DNA of 64,000 bases from Rhodocollybia butyracea (GCA_015501585.1 JADNRY010000005.1:682001-746000), one strand, 5' to 3'. Positions 23,240-35,467 are shown, counted from the first letter of the stretch. The notes: a model not told the origin generated them from the letters alone. Program-made: numbers and translations.

Positions 23240-23969
23240 AGCGATGTCGGTCGGGTATTTCATAGATCTTTCAGGCGGATGTATCTGTATATTTATTTTT
23301 TCACAACTACGATCTTTTACTTTTATCGACAGCAATTTCTTCTCGAAGGCTACTCACCTCTCTCCCTCGGCTCCGATGGAACAGCTCTACATTCCGTTTT
23401 AGATCCACCGGAACCAGCTAGAAGCTTCAAGCTTTGCCTTCGTCGTGGATACTATTGCCAATTTACAAAAAAAAAAATGTTTTTTAAGCGTTGCTTGTCG
23501 CTGGAGGAATAACCTCCGTCGTACGCCTCAACTTTAATTGGCATTGGCATGACAAACTAAATATGCATTTTGTTTTACCCGACCTTTTCGCCGTAATGAG
23601 ACTCCAAAGTCCAAGATTTCTTCCTAGAGGTCTTTTTTGAACTCTGAATCTTGAATCAGGAGTAAGTAGATGAAGGCAAAATTGAGAAAAGTGATCTGAC
23701 AAAGCCATGTGGCATTCCCGAATGGGGAAACACGTTGTCGGTTACCGTGGCCCGTCACGCCGCCTTCCAATTTCAACCGTTGAACTTGTCTGTCATGGGC
23801 AACCAAGAAGGCCACAAAGAATCTTGCTCCCGGTCAAAGCAAATTCTTATATAACTTCCTTTTTTTGTCCCCACCACCACTCCTTTCTTTCCCTTATCGA
23901 TCTCTTCTTTCAACCAACTTCTGAATCTCTTGTTGAAAAAAAAGAACAAAAAAGTTCAAGCATCTCAAA
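23240..23969. other. intergenic with 3' end and promoter
   Basis: It follows the SDR stop and precedes an unrelated + strand gene. It contains an A10 run near 23467 and a TATATAA box at about 23849, placed ~120 bases before the next ATG. I see no gene here. Confidence 0.5.
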
Positions 23970-25827
23970 ATGTCTTTGTCCAGGCTTTATGAAGACTGGA
24001 TAGGCTTTGGCTTTTATTCTCGTTTTTCCGCGCCCTCTTCCAAGGAGGAGGTTTCTACGCGTCCAACAACGACGCGCTCTTCTACGTGGGAAGAACCCCT
24101 GGCGAAATCAACTGCGTTGACGCTGTGTTGTGAACCAAAAAATGTTTTCGAGGTGTGTGGCGATTTCTTGTAAATCGAGATCTTACTGATTCGTTGGTAT
24201 CCTTAGGACTCTGAGTCTGACACGCTATGTGCGGAGGAAACGCGCGATATGCTTACTGTGGATGCTTCCCCCGAGACCAAACTTAAAACGTTAGATCGTC
24301 CGTTGTATGATTGTGGCTACAATTCTGGAGAAAATGTAAGCTGTTCTGGTGACCTACATTGAAGTTTTCTTTTCATATCCTTCGTTAGCCTGCGTCTTCA
24401 GATGAAGAGGCTCTGGTCGATGAACCAGAGTTTGATGTTTCGTTGGATAACGTGAGTAAAGTTGTATTTTTGCTCTCGACGTTCGCTCAAAAATGGAATG
24501 CAGGATGTTCTTCACAGCTGGACTACGATTAAAAATATCATTGTTCTGGATTCCACAAATCCTCAACTAACCCCCCACATCGTAATTACGCCGGCTTCCG
24601 ATACCTTTAGTGATCTTGCTATCGCGTGGTTCAATCAAATATCATATCAATATACAGAGAGGCTCAGTGTGCCGTTTCCAGATTACACCGAAAACCCATC
24701 TCCAATCTATGTTCCTACAAATCCTCTCTCTCCTATGCCCTCTCCGAAACGCGTGTTTAGTCTGTCCAGGTTCAACGCTATGGTAAAATTTCTCTTGAAA
24801 ATCACTGATCCTGTTCTAAGCCAACTCTTTTTAGATTGAAAGCTGCTCCGACGAACGGCTGAACTACTTCAATGTAGTCGTTACCCTCCGTCGCCAGACA
24901 GTCAAGGCTGTCGTGAGTTTAATTTACTCTGTCTTAGAATTTGTTTGATTGACAAATGATCTTATTAGGTTTTTATCGCGAGCCACGCCGCTATCGCATA
25001 TCGTGAACGATACGATATAACTCTCCCCTTCTCATCCATTGAGCGGCCCTTCTCGTGGTCCGACCCCGCTGAGGTGAGGTTCATCTAATGCAGAGCGGTC
25101 CTCAATCTAACACACTCTTCCTTCTTAGCCCGTCTTATTGGCCAGCCAGCACCATCGCGCCACTCTCATCATTGACTCTCCTAATCCGTACCGAGTTCCC
25201 CACATTATCATCAATCAGCCCCCTCCCGAAAATGATTTTGTTACAGCTATCAATATCCTTAACGATCCGCAAGATTACGGTTTTGGCCGGTATCTTGTTG
25301 TGTACGCCCGCGGGATCAACTACATCAACGAACCCGAGGATGCGTATGCCGAGTTCGACAGCTACGAAATCGAAGATTACTATAGTTCTAGGTCCGATGA
25401 GGAGGAATATGATGAATGGATCGAATGCGGCGTGGACCAAGAGGAGGACTACGGCGAAGGCTACTGCAGCACTTTAGATTGCTATAGTTCTTTCGAAGAC
25501 TCTCCCGAACCTGAACTGGACACGGAGAGTCTCAGTTCCCTCGAATCGCCCTCGCCAGAAACTCCTGATTCCATGGACGACGATGATTTCACGGTTGCGT
25601 TTGAGCGTGCTCTTGAACAGCATACTATAGTAGGTGGCGTCTCTCTGACAGACTCGTATGCGGGTGGTTACCCGCTTGACCATCCGCCATGTAACCCTTC
25701 TGACAAGGATATGTCGGACCGACCAAAGTCTCGTTGGGTTGATGATGATGATGATGACCTCCCGCCGTTAGACGACGAATGGTATCAATCAGTGATACGG
25801 CGTACGCAAAGCGAGGCTGCTGTTTGA
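23970..25827 (+). CDS. acidic hypothetical protein with internal duplication
   Basis: This is an unrecognised intron-rich gene. It begins MSLSRLYEDWIGFGFYSRF and is read through about seven short introns. Two segments look like an internal duplication: NIIVLDSTNPQLTPHIVI in the exon near 24540 and TLIIDSPNPYRVPHIIIN near 25155, each followed by a helical stretch (FSDLAIAWFNQI and FVTAINILNDP). Between them is VVVTLRRQTVKAV and FIASHAAIAYRERYD. The C-terminal third is very acidic (YAEFDSYEIEDYYSS, then runs of Asp including DDDDDDLPPLDDEWY). No signal peptide or membrane segment is visible. Function is unknown; a basidiomycete-specific protein is my inference. Confidence 0.65.
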
Positions 25828-26356
25828 TTTTTTCCCCTCAAGGGCTTGTTGACTTCGCATTGCTTCCGGACGATCCCCTTCGTCTAGAGTTCGCGTCGTC
25901 GCGTCCCTCTATTCCCCTCTTCGTGTACATCAGTGATACCATTTTCTATCTCTGTTGTTGTGTTCAATTTTGTTGTTGCCATCTACGTTACATCTCTGTC
26001 CGGACTTTTGTTGCATCCAGGACCTTGTTATTTTCCTTTGCTGCATCTTGTACCATCACTGCATTATTATTTATCCTTAAATCATTTATATACCATTTTC
26101 GTCCTTCTGATGTATATATTTCTGTCTAGCTCTCTGTTCGCAAAATACTCACCCGCATACCTGTGCTTTTTCTCATTCACGTTAAGGTCAAAGCTGGTCA
26201 TCGCAACGGTTGATGATGTTCCGTTCTAGTTCCGTTGCTGAATTATCAAAATGTAATATCTAATATTCGATTTGTTTCAGAAAAATGCAAGGATTCGTGA
26301 GCCAATTATCAAAATGTATTGTACAATAGCTTTTAAGTGATTTCTATCGACTTGTA
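25828..26356. other. convergent 3' intergenic region
   Basis: This lies between the stop codons of two convergent genes. It is T-rich on the + strand. Both strands contain short open frames of low complexity and none looks like a gene. Confidence 0.5.
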
Positions 26357-29300
26357 TCAGAGACTAGGATTTGGCCATACCACTGCTGCAGTAGCGATGG
26401 AATACTCGAACTCACGAGAAAGCGGGACGTAGTCTTCCGTGGTGGCATTCGCAGCCTCTTCTGTCTTGGGAGGCAGCGTGATTTAATTGGCTTCTGTGGT
26501 GTTCTCCTTCCCATCCTTCACCTCCATGACAAGTGGCTTATTCCCGATATCACCCAACTCGAATTTCCCTATTAAACCGAGCCCTTCTGCCGCTAAGCGT
26601 GGCTTAGAGAGGAGTGTAGGAGGCCAGTGTTCATAACCTGGTGTACATCTCGGAAAAGATTTGGCGGAGGTACGGGCGAGACCTTGTGTCCGGGAGAGAT
26701 TGACGTGCTCAATACTACAAGACCAGCTCGCGGAGAAGGTGTACATGCTTGCTCAGAATTGAAAACGGAAGACAGTGCTGTTGGGTTTCCAGGAGATTGC
26801 TGGGCAGTGTCATACGAAGAGGATGATCGAGCATAGCGAGAGGAAGCGGTAGAGGAAATTGATCTCTTTCGACGTAAGCCTGACTGTAGTTCTTCTGGCG
26901 GAGGGGTACGAATGAGACTGCGACCTCGTCTGAGTGATAGCTCTGGCGATAAACCATCTGGCAAAATGATGAGTTCGGACGTAGGTACTTTTGTAGCTTC
27001 GGGCATTTGAGCTCTTGGCTTCAGGTTCGTCGAAACTACATCTTCTGAAGTAGCATTTCCAATATCAACTTGCCCAAGGGCCTCAGGAACGGATGCCTGC
27101 ACCTCTGGCCCCGAGTTCATAGAAGCTACATGTGCGGAAGCCTTGTCTTTGGCAAAGGCAGCCTCCTGTATAGGGGGTACGGATCCAGATAGATATTTAA
27201 GCGTCGCTATGAGGATACCAGTAACATGTGAGCTGAGGGACCGAGATGAATTACCCTCAGAGTCGAAATGGGCCGAAGTGGTGAGAGTTTGTTGTACAGG
27301 ATTTTCGGGGATCTGATTTTCGGTGCTTAGATTTACAGATTCGGCAGGCTCAGAAGGCTGAGATTGTTTTGCATTTTCTTCGGTGGTCAAAGCGTCGCGA
27401 ATGCCTTGCCAGTAGCTGGCCGGGGTGGGCAAATCCGATGATGCCGCCGCCGTATCGGACGACTGGTAGTTAGAAGTGGGGTCAAAATCGATCAAGTTCC
27501 CGGCGGTGTGGTCATCGTCGCGGTCGGAAATCCGTTCAACTGGGTAGCCGGACGGAACAATATTGTCGGACAGGCATTTGTTGTCCATGACCGCAACGGT
27601 ATTGTCCTGAAGAACCCTAGACTCAAAGGACTCTCCGTTACTGAGACTATATCTTTCGCTTCCCGTGCCAGAAGTTGTAGGAGGGACACAGCCTCCGCCG
27701 TCCCTATGATAACCATTATCACGAGAAGATGCGTCATGGTCATTATACCCTCTACCTCCTCCTTTTTTACCGCCGCCTTTTCTCTTAGGACTCTTTGAAG
27801 ACGAGGAGCCGTAAGCGGAAGCTGGAAGTGACCCTGTCCATTCGTCGTCAAGACCGTAGTTGTCAGCGTAAATGCTGGTATAGTCATCAAGGCGACAGAT
27901 CCTTCCATCGTCCTTGTTGGAGTTAATATCTTGATCATATGAACGACCCCAGCGACTTCTACGACCTCCTCTGTGCGAACGAGAAGATCCACCGCTTGCA
28001 CCGTAGGCCGAAGCGGGCAATGAGCCTGTCCACTCATCCTCTTCCTGGTAATTCTGAGCGTATTCATGCACGCGGCGAGAGTTCGTAGAGTTCTGGCGAT
28101 CAGGCTTGTGCAGATTCGTGTACTGATGGTTGTCCTCTGCATGGGCACGCAGATTCTCCGAAGATGCGTATCCGCCAAATTGAGCTTTCCAAGCTGCATC
28201 CATTTGAGCAGCGTATGAGGAAGAATTGATGCTAGAGGCAGCGGAATCCACTTCATTACTTTCAGACCAAGCGGAAGCCGGCGGAGGGATATAGGTGTAC
28301 GAGTCGGTAGCAACAGCTTCCGGCGAAGCTGGAACAAACCTAGGCTGCTTGAACGACGGAACCGGTCTCGTCACAGCTGAAGTGTAAGTCAATGGAGGTG
28401 CGTAGCCATAAGCGTCAGCAGCAGTCTCAGACATCGGATCGAAGGAACGCTGATTGTCTGCAAGACAGGTTTGTGTCACACCTGGTTCAAACCAGGCGGA
28501 CGCTGAAGGAGGAATGTAGGTGAAAGCGTCAATTGCAGGCGAGCGTGCTTCAAAAACGGGCTCCTTGTATGCGGATGGTGGATTCGCCTCGCTTGGTTCA
28601 CCCCAGGCAGAAGCTGGAGGAGGAACGTAGGTGAAAGCGCCAGATGCAGGCGGGGGTGCTTTGAAAGCAGGTTCTTTGTACGTGGATGGTGATTCCACCC
28701 CACTTGGTTCACCCCAGGCAGAAGCTGAAGGAGGAGCGTAGGCGAAAGCATGAACATACGGGGCGGGATCGGAGATGGACTGATTATGAGAGGGAATGGG
28801 TTTTGGAGGAAGCGGCTTGTTTTCAAGACTGTTACCCCTCTTCGAGTCCAAGTAGTCTGCATAAGTGCCCATGTAAGGAGGAGTAGGAGGTTCTTGTCTA
28901 TAATCGAAGCCATGGTCATACTTAGAACCCCATTCGCTTTCCTGACTTCTGGTACGGCTAGAAGTCTTCGACAGAGGCTCTCTGCAAGCCATATCGTGTA
29001 CAGAAAAAGACGTAAATTCCCGCGATATTGCATCACGAGAACGTTTAGATGGCGCTTTCGGACGACGCGCGTTGTAGTGTCTATCAGTAGGCTCAGCCGG
29101 ACTTTGAACCTCGCTGTCTGGTGCGAGAGCCCAGTTGGGTCTTTCGCTTGTATGTGGTGACATGTGTGGCGAAAGAAGTGGTGCTGCCTCTTTGATTTTG
29201 ACAATTTCGGCGGGAGACTGGGTCGGAGTAGGAACAGAAAACGGAGGAATTGTAGGACGTGAGCTAGGTAATGCCATAGTCAAAACGGTCGGAGCGAGTT

Positions 29301-29844
29301 CTGGGTAAAGACTCGCAATCTGTGTGGTGGCCGACGGTTAGCTTTAGCTGGAAAAATATTGAACGACACGAACATTAGTGGCGTCAGCATATGTCTTGAT
29401 AGTAATATTGACCATTCGAGAAGTAAGTGTATTATCAACGACCTATAAGGCGAAATCAGAACCACTAAGCAGAGCATAAAAGTCTACGTACGGGATTTGG
29501 CTGTGGGCTGCCAGATACCATTTCGGACGCGTTTTCAAAAGATAAGCGATCAGATTCGAGGTGTTTTTGTTGCTGCTGCTGAAAACTCTCGGCGTTCTGG
29601 GTGAGCTGTATCTAGAGGTGTCATTTTTGGCTCAAGCATGAAAATCGCCCAGCTTACAGAAGTAGGCAACGCTGGAAGTGTTTTCGTGACGCTCAAGTGG
29701 AGAGCTGGAGGTTCAATCTAGTCTAGATTTAGTCCACATAACGTGATAAAAAGAAACTGTACAAAAGCGTACCGGAACATTTTCGCCATAAGAACTCTCG
29801 TCTCTCGCCGAGTCAGGATCAGACGCGATGAGAGTATATTGCAT
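26357..29844 (-). CDS. long disordered protein with tandem PPPASAW repeats
   Basis: This is a protein of more than 1000 residues with no recognised domain. The 5' part is assembled from five small exons, all joined in phase 0: MQYTLIASDPDSARDESS, IEPPALHLSVTKTLPALP, LTQNAESFQQQQQKHLES, then VVDNTLTSRMVNITIKTYAD. The big exon (29283-26593) starts IASLYPELAPTVLTMALP. It carries at least four imperfect repeats built on FTYVPPPASAWGEPSE, plus two copies of DEWTGSLPASAYG within basic Arg/Gly-rich sequence. At the 3' end I prefer two further short introns (44 and 57 nt), giving a tail GLIGKFELGDIGNKPLVME and then DYVPLSREFEYSIATAA with a stop at 26357. Without them the protein ends at 26593. Function is unknown; the Ser/Arg/Gly-rich composition suggests scaffolding or RNA association. 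Confidence 0.65.
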
Positions 29845-30052
29845 TTCTGAAAAGAAGTGAAAACAACAAGAAAAAGAACGAAGGTTACAAGGAAAGAAAG
29901 GAAGCGAGCGATTAGACTTTATATGGGGATTTTCGAAGTCCGAAAAGGGTATCTGAACGCTAGAAGCACGTTACACACGTTCAGGGGAATTGTAATATTT
30001 AACTTGGACAACAAACAGTACTCAGAGGACCAAGTACAGCGATTTCCAGTAA

Positions 30053-32096
30053 TTACTTTTTCGCATTGCGCTTCTCCAGACTTTTGGCAGTCATGGGCTT
30101 TCCTTTATTTTTTGCCGCACTCCCAACACCATGTCCTTTCCCCTTCCTGCCCGACACACCACTACGAGGTTTCCTGTCCCTTTCACGATCTTTGCCTTGT
30201 ACTTTCACGCCGCCCGCGTTACCTTTGCCAACTGCCATTGTCATCCGGGCCTTCTTCTTGGCTAACCGTCGAGCCATCCTGTCAGCGTCAGCCGCTTTGA
30301 CGCTCTTCCGCTCGTCTTTGGAAAGATGTGCAAGTTTAGCACCAAGATTGGGATCACCTTTCGGTATAGAAGATGTCGAGGGAGAAGGGTTGGATGAACG
30401 ATGCGTAGGCGCGGAAGTTTGTTTCGAGGTTTTCGCATTGACTTTAAACGACCCTCCGGGAATGGTCTTACATCTCTCCACCCTCAACTTGCGTTTCGCA
30501 AATTTGAGTTTTCCGGGTTCGAGGGCGAGAATCTCATCTACGCATTCGCGTTCAGCAAATTGCACGTAGGCGAATCCCTTTCCAAGCAGGGTATCTTTGT
30601 CGCGAATGATACGAACACGAGTAACCCATCCTTGGTATTTCTTCACGGCCTTGGTCGGATTCTCTTCATCGTCTTCCTCATCGTCCCCAGATTCATTATC
30701 TCCAGCAGCCCTAGGTCCTTTCTCGGTACTGATCACTCCTTCGAAAAACACGCGGACATCTTCTTCCTTACTCTCGAAATCCAAGTTCCCGACAAACACA
30801 CATCGTTTGGGATCCACGTCGTTACCTGTCCTCAGCACTCTGCCTTGCGCTTCTGGGGCGGAAGCATGTGTTTGCGAGACGACATCCACCCTCAGCGTGC
30901 GCTCCATGAATTCCGACGCGTCGCACAACTCCTTGGCCAGACGAGCGGCTTCATAGGGATCCATCACCTCGGGAGGAGGAGGGAGATTCGATTTACGCGG
31001 AGCAGCATCACCAGATGGCGGACTAGGATGAGCAAATACGACATATGCATTAACGCTGGAGCCAGATGCATGTATCTCCTGGTTGATGAAAGCAATCTTC
31101 TTTTTTTGAGCGGGAGTAAGGAACTGTTTTTCACCCTTTGCCGCATCCTCCTCCTCCTTGTCACCGGGAGATTTCTTCCATGAACGGGTACGTTCGATAT
31201 CGTGCTGACGGGCCTTTGTCGTAGATTTGGGTTTGTCTTTTCTAGGTGTGCCATCGTCGTTTTCCAGTGTCGAAGTGGGCACGGCGAATGGAACTGAACG
31301 GAATCGTGTGGATTCGATTTTGGGTTGTATGTTGGAAGAACCGGGTGGACTAGGGATCAGGGAGAGGATATGCCGCTGGAAAGCTTTAAGCAGAGACTAA
31401 ACAGGAGTTAGACATGCATACTACAACGAATCAATGAATCCTACCTTTTTCTGAGAAACCTCGACGCTGAGATTACCAACGAAGATTGTCCGTGCATTCC
31501 GTCGTTCCACGGTCTCATCAGCAGGAGCGTATTTGGTTTTAGGCTTGGGGACCTTTTTCGTACGCTGCTTTTTAGTGAGGGATTCATGCACTGGAGGTGA
31601 CTTGTCCTCTTCGTCGTCATCGTCACTGGAAGCATCTTCCTCCGTTTCCATGTCTTCATCTTCTACCGATGCCTTTCCTTTCCCTTTGCCTTTCAATTTT
31701 CTTGAGAGATATTTGGTTTCGAGTTCAGAATCGTCGTCTTCAGAGTCTGTTTCTGCATCCTCGTGGCTCTTTTGCACAGTGGCTTTTGATCGTTTCTTCT
31801 TCGGTTTCGCTTTCTCCGAGATACTTGGAGACTTCTGCTCCGTGACCTGCTTCACTTTATGCTTTTTGGGTACATAATCTGACGTAATAGAGGAAGCATC
31901 TTGGTGTTTCCTCTTGAGTGAACCTGAAGAAGGCCCCGCAGAAACTACAGGTGTAGGCTGACGATAATTAGTGTTTATCGAATAAAAGAGTGCTAGTATT
32001 CACCAATGCAACGGAAGTTTTGAACAATGCATCCAGCTCCGCATCAACAGCAGCTGTTTTCTTGCCGGATGCCAGTAAAAGTGAAGAGAGAGCCAT
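30053..32096 (-). CDS. NOP12: nucleolar RNA-binding protein Nop12/RBM34-like
   Basis: This is an RRM protein of the Nop12 group, which functions in pre-60S ribosome maturation (5.8S processing in yeast). The start MALSSLLLASGKK is at 32096. A Lys-rich and acidic region with alternating charge blocks follows. The first RRM begins ARTIFVGNLSVEVSQKK, with an intron and LLKAFQRHIL behind it. The second has KRCVFVGNLDFESKEEDVRV as RNP2 side and GKGFAYVQFAERECVDEIL as RNP1. A long acidic insertion sits between them. The C-terminal tail is very basic (ARRLAKKKARMT, and ending AKSLEKRNAKK), as expected for a nucleolar protein. Three or four exons are read. Confidence 0.88.
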
Positions 32097-32179
32097 TTTA
32101 GATTCTAGACGCTGGCTCGAACGCAATACCAAAACAAGAGTTTTAGGCTTTGCTATAGGTGTAACTTCCGAATAACCAG

Positions 32180-32269
32180 GTCCCTGTCGATTAGTGGTCA
32201 AATCATCGTGTTGTGGAATTCATTGTTCTCATCTCCGCGAAGCCGGGAGCTCGAATCTCCCCAGGGACA
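32180..32269 (+). tRNA. tRNA-His (anticodon GTG) with 18-nt intron
   Basis: A complete cloverleaf can be drawn. The acceptor stem GTCCCTG (32180-32186) pairs with CAGGGAC (32262-32268), with discriminator A at 32269. The D stem GATT/AATC encloses AGTGGTCA with GG in place. The anticodon stem TCGTG/CGCGA includes one T-G wobble pair, and the loop reads TTGTGG...C with anticodon GTG at 32213-32215. An intron at 32217-32234 sits at the canonical position after base 37. The T stem GGGAG/CTCCC encloses CTCGAAT, which has C rather than T at position 54. Seven T residues follow at 32272. The gene starts 84 bases from the divergent Nop12 start codon. Confidence 0.88.
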
Positions 32270-32313
32270 ACTTTTTTTCTCAGTAAATCTTACTTTTTTT
32301 CTCAGTAAATCTT
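32270..32313 (+). repeat. tandem duplication of the Pol III terminator unit
   Basis: A 22-base unit beginning ACTTTTTTTC and ending AAATCTT occurs twice back to back (32270-32291 and 32292-32313), each containing a T7 run. The first is the expected tRNA terminator, so the second is a backup terminator. Confidence 0.8.
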
Positions 32314-32528
32314 GCGCTCAGAGACGATTGATACATTACAATATATGATCAAGCATAACAGATAGTACAACTTGGAGTAGTAAAAGAAGAGGTATCAATA
32401 CGAGACCAAATGGAAGATCGTCAGCATTGGGAACCCGCTACTTTGGAAAAGAGAGTCGGAAGTCTAATGTTACATACAACAAGAGAGGGGAAATAATAGA
32501 AAGAAATAAATGAGCGCAAGGATGTGTA

Positions 32529-33322
32529 TCAACCCGAAGCCGCAGCAGCGAGCGAGAGCAAACGAAGACCATTAGCCTTCGAGTACATGTCCGCCAAAAT
32601 CATGCTCGCAAAAGCGTCGTCTATCGCAGGAGGGGATGTTGCTCTCGGCCCCTCTGAATCGACGTCCATGTCCGAATACTCAGGCGCACCCGAAAGTCGA
32701 GAGCTCTGCAAAAATCATTATATATAAGCTTATAATTTGTAGAGCGACCAACCTCGCCAGCATGTCTCTTTCCTCGATGTTTATACCACAATGTTGCGTA
32801 GTACTGTCGCCTGCTATCGATTTGGATATACTTGTTACAAGGAATACACCAGACTCTATCAGGGCGCATCCGGCTCGCATCCAACAAGCAATCTTCCTCC
32901 AGCTCGGCCTTGCGCTTGAGCATGCGGATTTCCTCCGCCTCGAGCTGCTCGGAGGACTTGGTCTTCTGCTTCTTTGGGCGCTGTGGACTCTCTGTAGGCT
33001 CGTAATCAAAATCCTGCCCAGTTTCCCTCCGGCGCGTACCGCTAGTCTTCTTCTCGTTGTGTCGATAGAGGAGAGGAACGTTGGCATTTCGCCCACGCAG
33101 GAGGACGTGTCTAGTGCCCGGTTTGCCGTATTTGGGTTCACTGTAACGTTCGGGGTAGAAAGATTGCTCGCAGAGAGAAGAGGACGACGACGACGCAGAA
33201 ATAGTCCGAATGCTGTCCGAAGACGAAGTCGCGCTGCTATACGAGGAATCGTCGCTGCAGGAGCTCTCAGCCGCGCTAGGCGATCGCATACGATACATGG
33301 AATCGCCGCCAAAGTTACTCAT
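32529..33322 (-). CDS. small Cys/His protein, possible zinc finger
   Basis: The protein starts MSNFGGDSMYRMRSPS and has a Ser-rich first 60 residues. A basic middle contains a helical stretch (LEAEEIRMLKRKAELEED). A candidate zinc-binding unit follows: VWCIPCNKYIQIDSRR, then YYATLWYKHRGKRHAGE, giving Cys-x2-Cys and His-x4-His. A short intron separates this from the last exon (RLSGAPEYSDMDVDSEGPR to LSLAAAASG). I do not recognise the family. Nucleic-acid binding is an inference from the Cys/His spacing and basic charge. Confidence 0.65.
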
Positions 33323-35467
33323 CCTTCGAGTCCTTGATCTATTGTAAGCACGATTTAGATACAAGTACAATGGCTCCTTACCTCGACGAAAAAGCTAGCG
33401 GCGGTTCACAAGGCATGCAGAGAGACAGGGGGATGACGAGTAAACGGATCGGCCTTCATAACCTGATAGTCCATCCTTTTAAACAGATAACTCGGCGATT
33501 ACAACGTCAGCCTAAAACCATTAATATTCGATTATAATCGAACAATGGACTTGGTTAGACATTGTTATTTCATTTCGATCGCCACCTTATCCAAGTCTAA
33601 ACCCTAAAAATGAAGGAGACGGACCCCCATAAGTCCCGATAGTGGTGGAACCTAAGCTTAGGGGGTGAAGCACCCGTCTATCCAATTTTGGGCTGGAATC
33701 CGGTCAAGCAACGATTCCTTACTGCCTATGCTAGCACAGTTCGTACCATACAATACTGTAGGGGATTTTCAGGTGGAGAATATCGAACAATTTCTAGGGA
33801 AATCGAAGGTAGGAATTTGTTTTCATTGCTCGATGAAAATTTAATATAGACGAGGAAGATCCTGGAAGGTCTCACCTTAATAGGGGGAGCTATATGACGA
33901 GTCATATGCTTTTTGTTATAGTTAGGGGCCGTTGCTTATCAGTTCCCCAGTCGACACCTTCGCGACTCGGTTGTGTTTTTTCAACTATCAAGTTGACCAC
34001 AAGGGTGTCTTTAGTGTCCGACCAAATCACCCGTGATCCGCAAACTTACTCTTGCCTTTTCCCCTGCGCTGGTCAGGCGACGCGGGATCCGATGTCTGTG
34101 TAGCGGCTAGCCCGAACGTTAATCCCTTTCGTCGAATTAATTTGTTCGAGTTTGTTTACTTGACGAACTCTTCTTAATTGTTTCTTCAAAATTTCTTCAT
34201 GGAATCTACTGGCCTCATGATTTCTCCAAAGCGTTCTGGACATACTTTGCACCTCAAATATCGGCATAAAGTTTTGGTACAGTGAGCTACATACAGCCTG
34301 ACAAAACAGAACGTATGATCTGAGACCTGACCGGTAGTAGCGACTGTCAACTTACAGGTTACATCGAATTAATATCGACCAAATATTGATTTTTGCAGAC
34401 CACTTAAAGTCAAACCCTGATTTCACACAGCGAGTACCTGAATTCTTAGGACCGGGGCATGCTTTATGTGGGATTTTCATTAATCTATCAAGATCGACGA
34501 AGAAAGATAGTGCTCGGTTAGAGTATCGAAAACGCACCAGTCAGCAGCATGTGCGAACGCCATGTGTACTGCTAAGTTCTTCCTTAGAAACGATTTAGGT
34601 TCCATCCAGTCCGTACGAACGAGCAACATGGAGGGACAGAACGGTCAACAGCTTCGCGCCATCTGACCACTGTTTTCGCACTTACGGGGACAGGAAATCA
34701 CCCAATTCTCTTTTCTGAAGCACGATGATTATAAGATACTATACGCAGAAGTCCTTGGAGGGGCGAGTTTTGGAGTTCAAGCCTCCCAAGTTTCGGGCCT
34801 ACCTTTTCATTCAAAAATGTTGTCCGAGCGGCACCTTCAGAGGAATTACCCACGTGAGAAGCTGCGAAGGAGCCGCAACTTAATTTCCACTCTGAAAGGC
34901 AATCTGCAAGGGCAATCTTTCGCTCCGTCTCGACCGAGGTGTGATGAGTCGCGTTAAAATCATGTCAACGGTTGGACAGCTCAAACAAGGCCCAAGTGGC
35001 ATGGAGGAGGCATGGCGCGCGCGTTGCCCGTTCTCGTTGATAATAAGTGATAGTGCACCAACTGAAGTTCGTATCTTGCTGTCAAATGGAATATTCACTG
35101 GAACAGGCAACAAGGTGTTGGGATTAGCAAGATGGTCGAAGGTGCGAAGATAACTAAACAGAGGAAAATAATCATATCTGGCCTAGTCAAAATCCACATT
35201 TTGCGCCGCATTTCGTAGAAGAAAGGGTCAATCGGGGCACATAAAGATGCCACCACGACTTGTTTAATCACCGCTTCGAAGGTGAACGCAGAAAAGCAAG
35301 ACTCACGGGTTTGGTTCGAGCTCGCAGTAAAGCTTATTAGTATCTCTCAACTTGTAATATCCCTGCAATGTACTTGGAATTCACAGAGCGAGTGACGAGC
35401 GAAGACTATGCATGCATTTTGAAGTAGAAGAGATTATACGAAGTAGGTGGGGCTAGGGACGTAGATA
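33323..35467. other. gene-poor stretch
   Basis: I find no gene I can support in these ~2.1 kb. A perfect 16-base palindrome (TTCGATTATAATCGAA) lies at 33527-33542. A two-exon mini-frame from ATG 33728 (MLAQFVPYNTVGDFQVENIE, a 41-nt intron, then TRKILEGLTLIGGAI, stop 33897) could encode 42 residues. Other coding-like fragments occur on the minus strand near 34080-34260 (RFHEEILKKQLRRVRQVNKL) and 34900-35110. They may be remains of decayed genes, but nothing links them to a known family or transposon. Confidence 0.4.

Noticed and set aside
26483..26485. TAA as a nonsense mutation or readthrough stop in the repeat-rich gene
   Set aside because: A 57-nt GTGAAG...CCCAAG intron spans it and keeps the frame, so splicing is the simpler explanation.
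27492..28337. 281-codon minus-strand frame overlapping the repeat-rich protein
   Set aside because: It is a shifted frame of repetitive coding sequence with abnormal Leu/Arg/Thr content.
32636..33337. Long + strand frame of 233 codons opposite the Cys/His protein
   Set aside because: It is the antisense shadow of the real minus-strand exon, with Arg/Ala-rich composition typical of such shadows.
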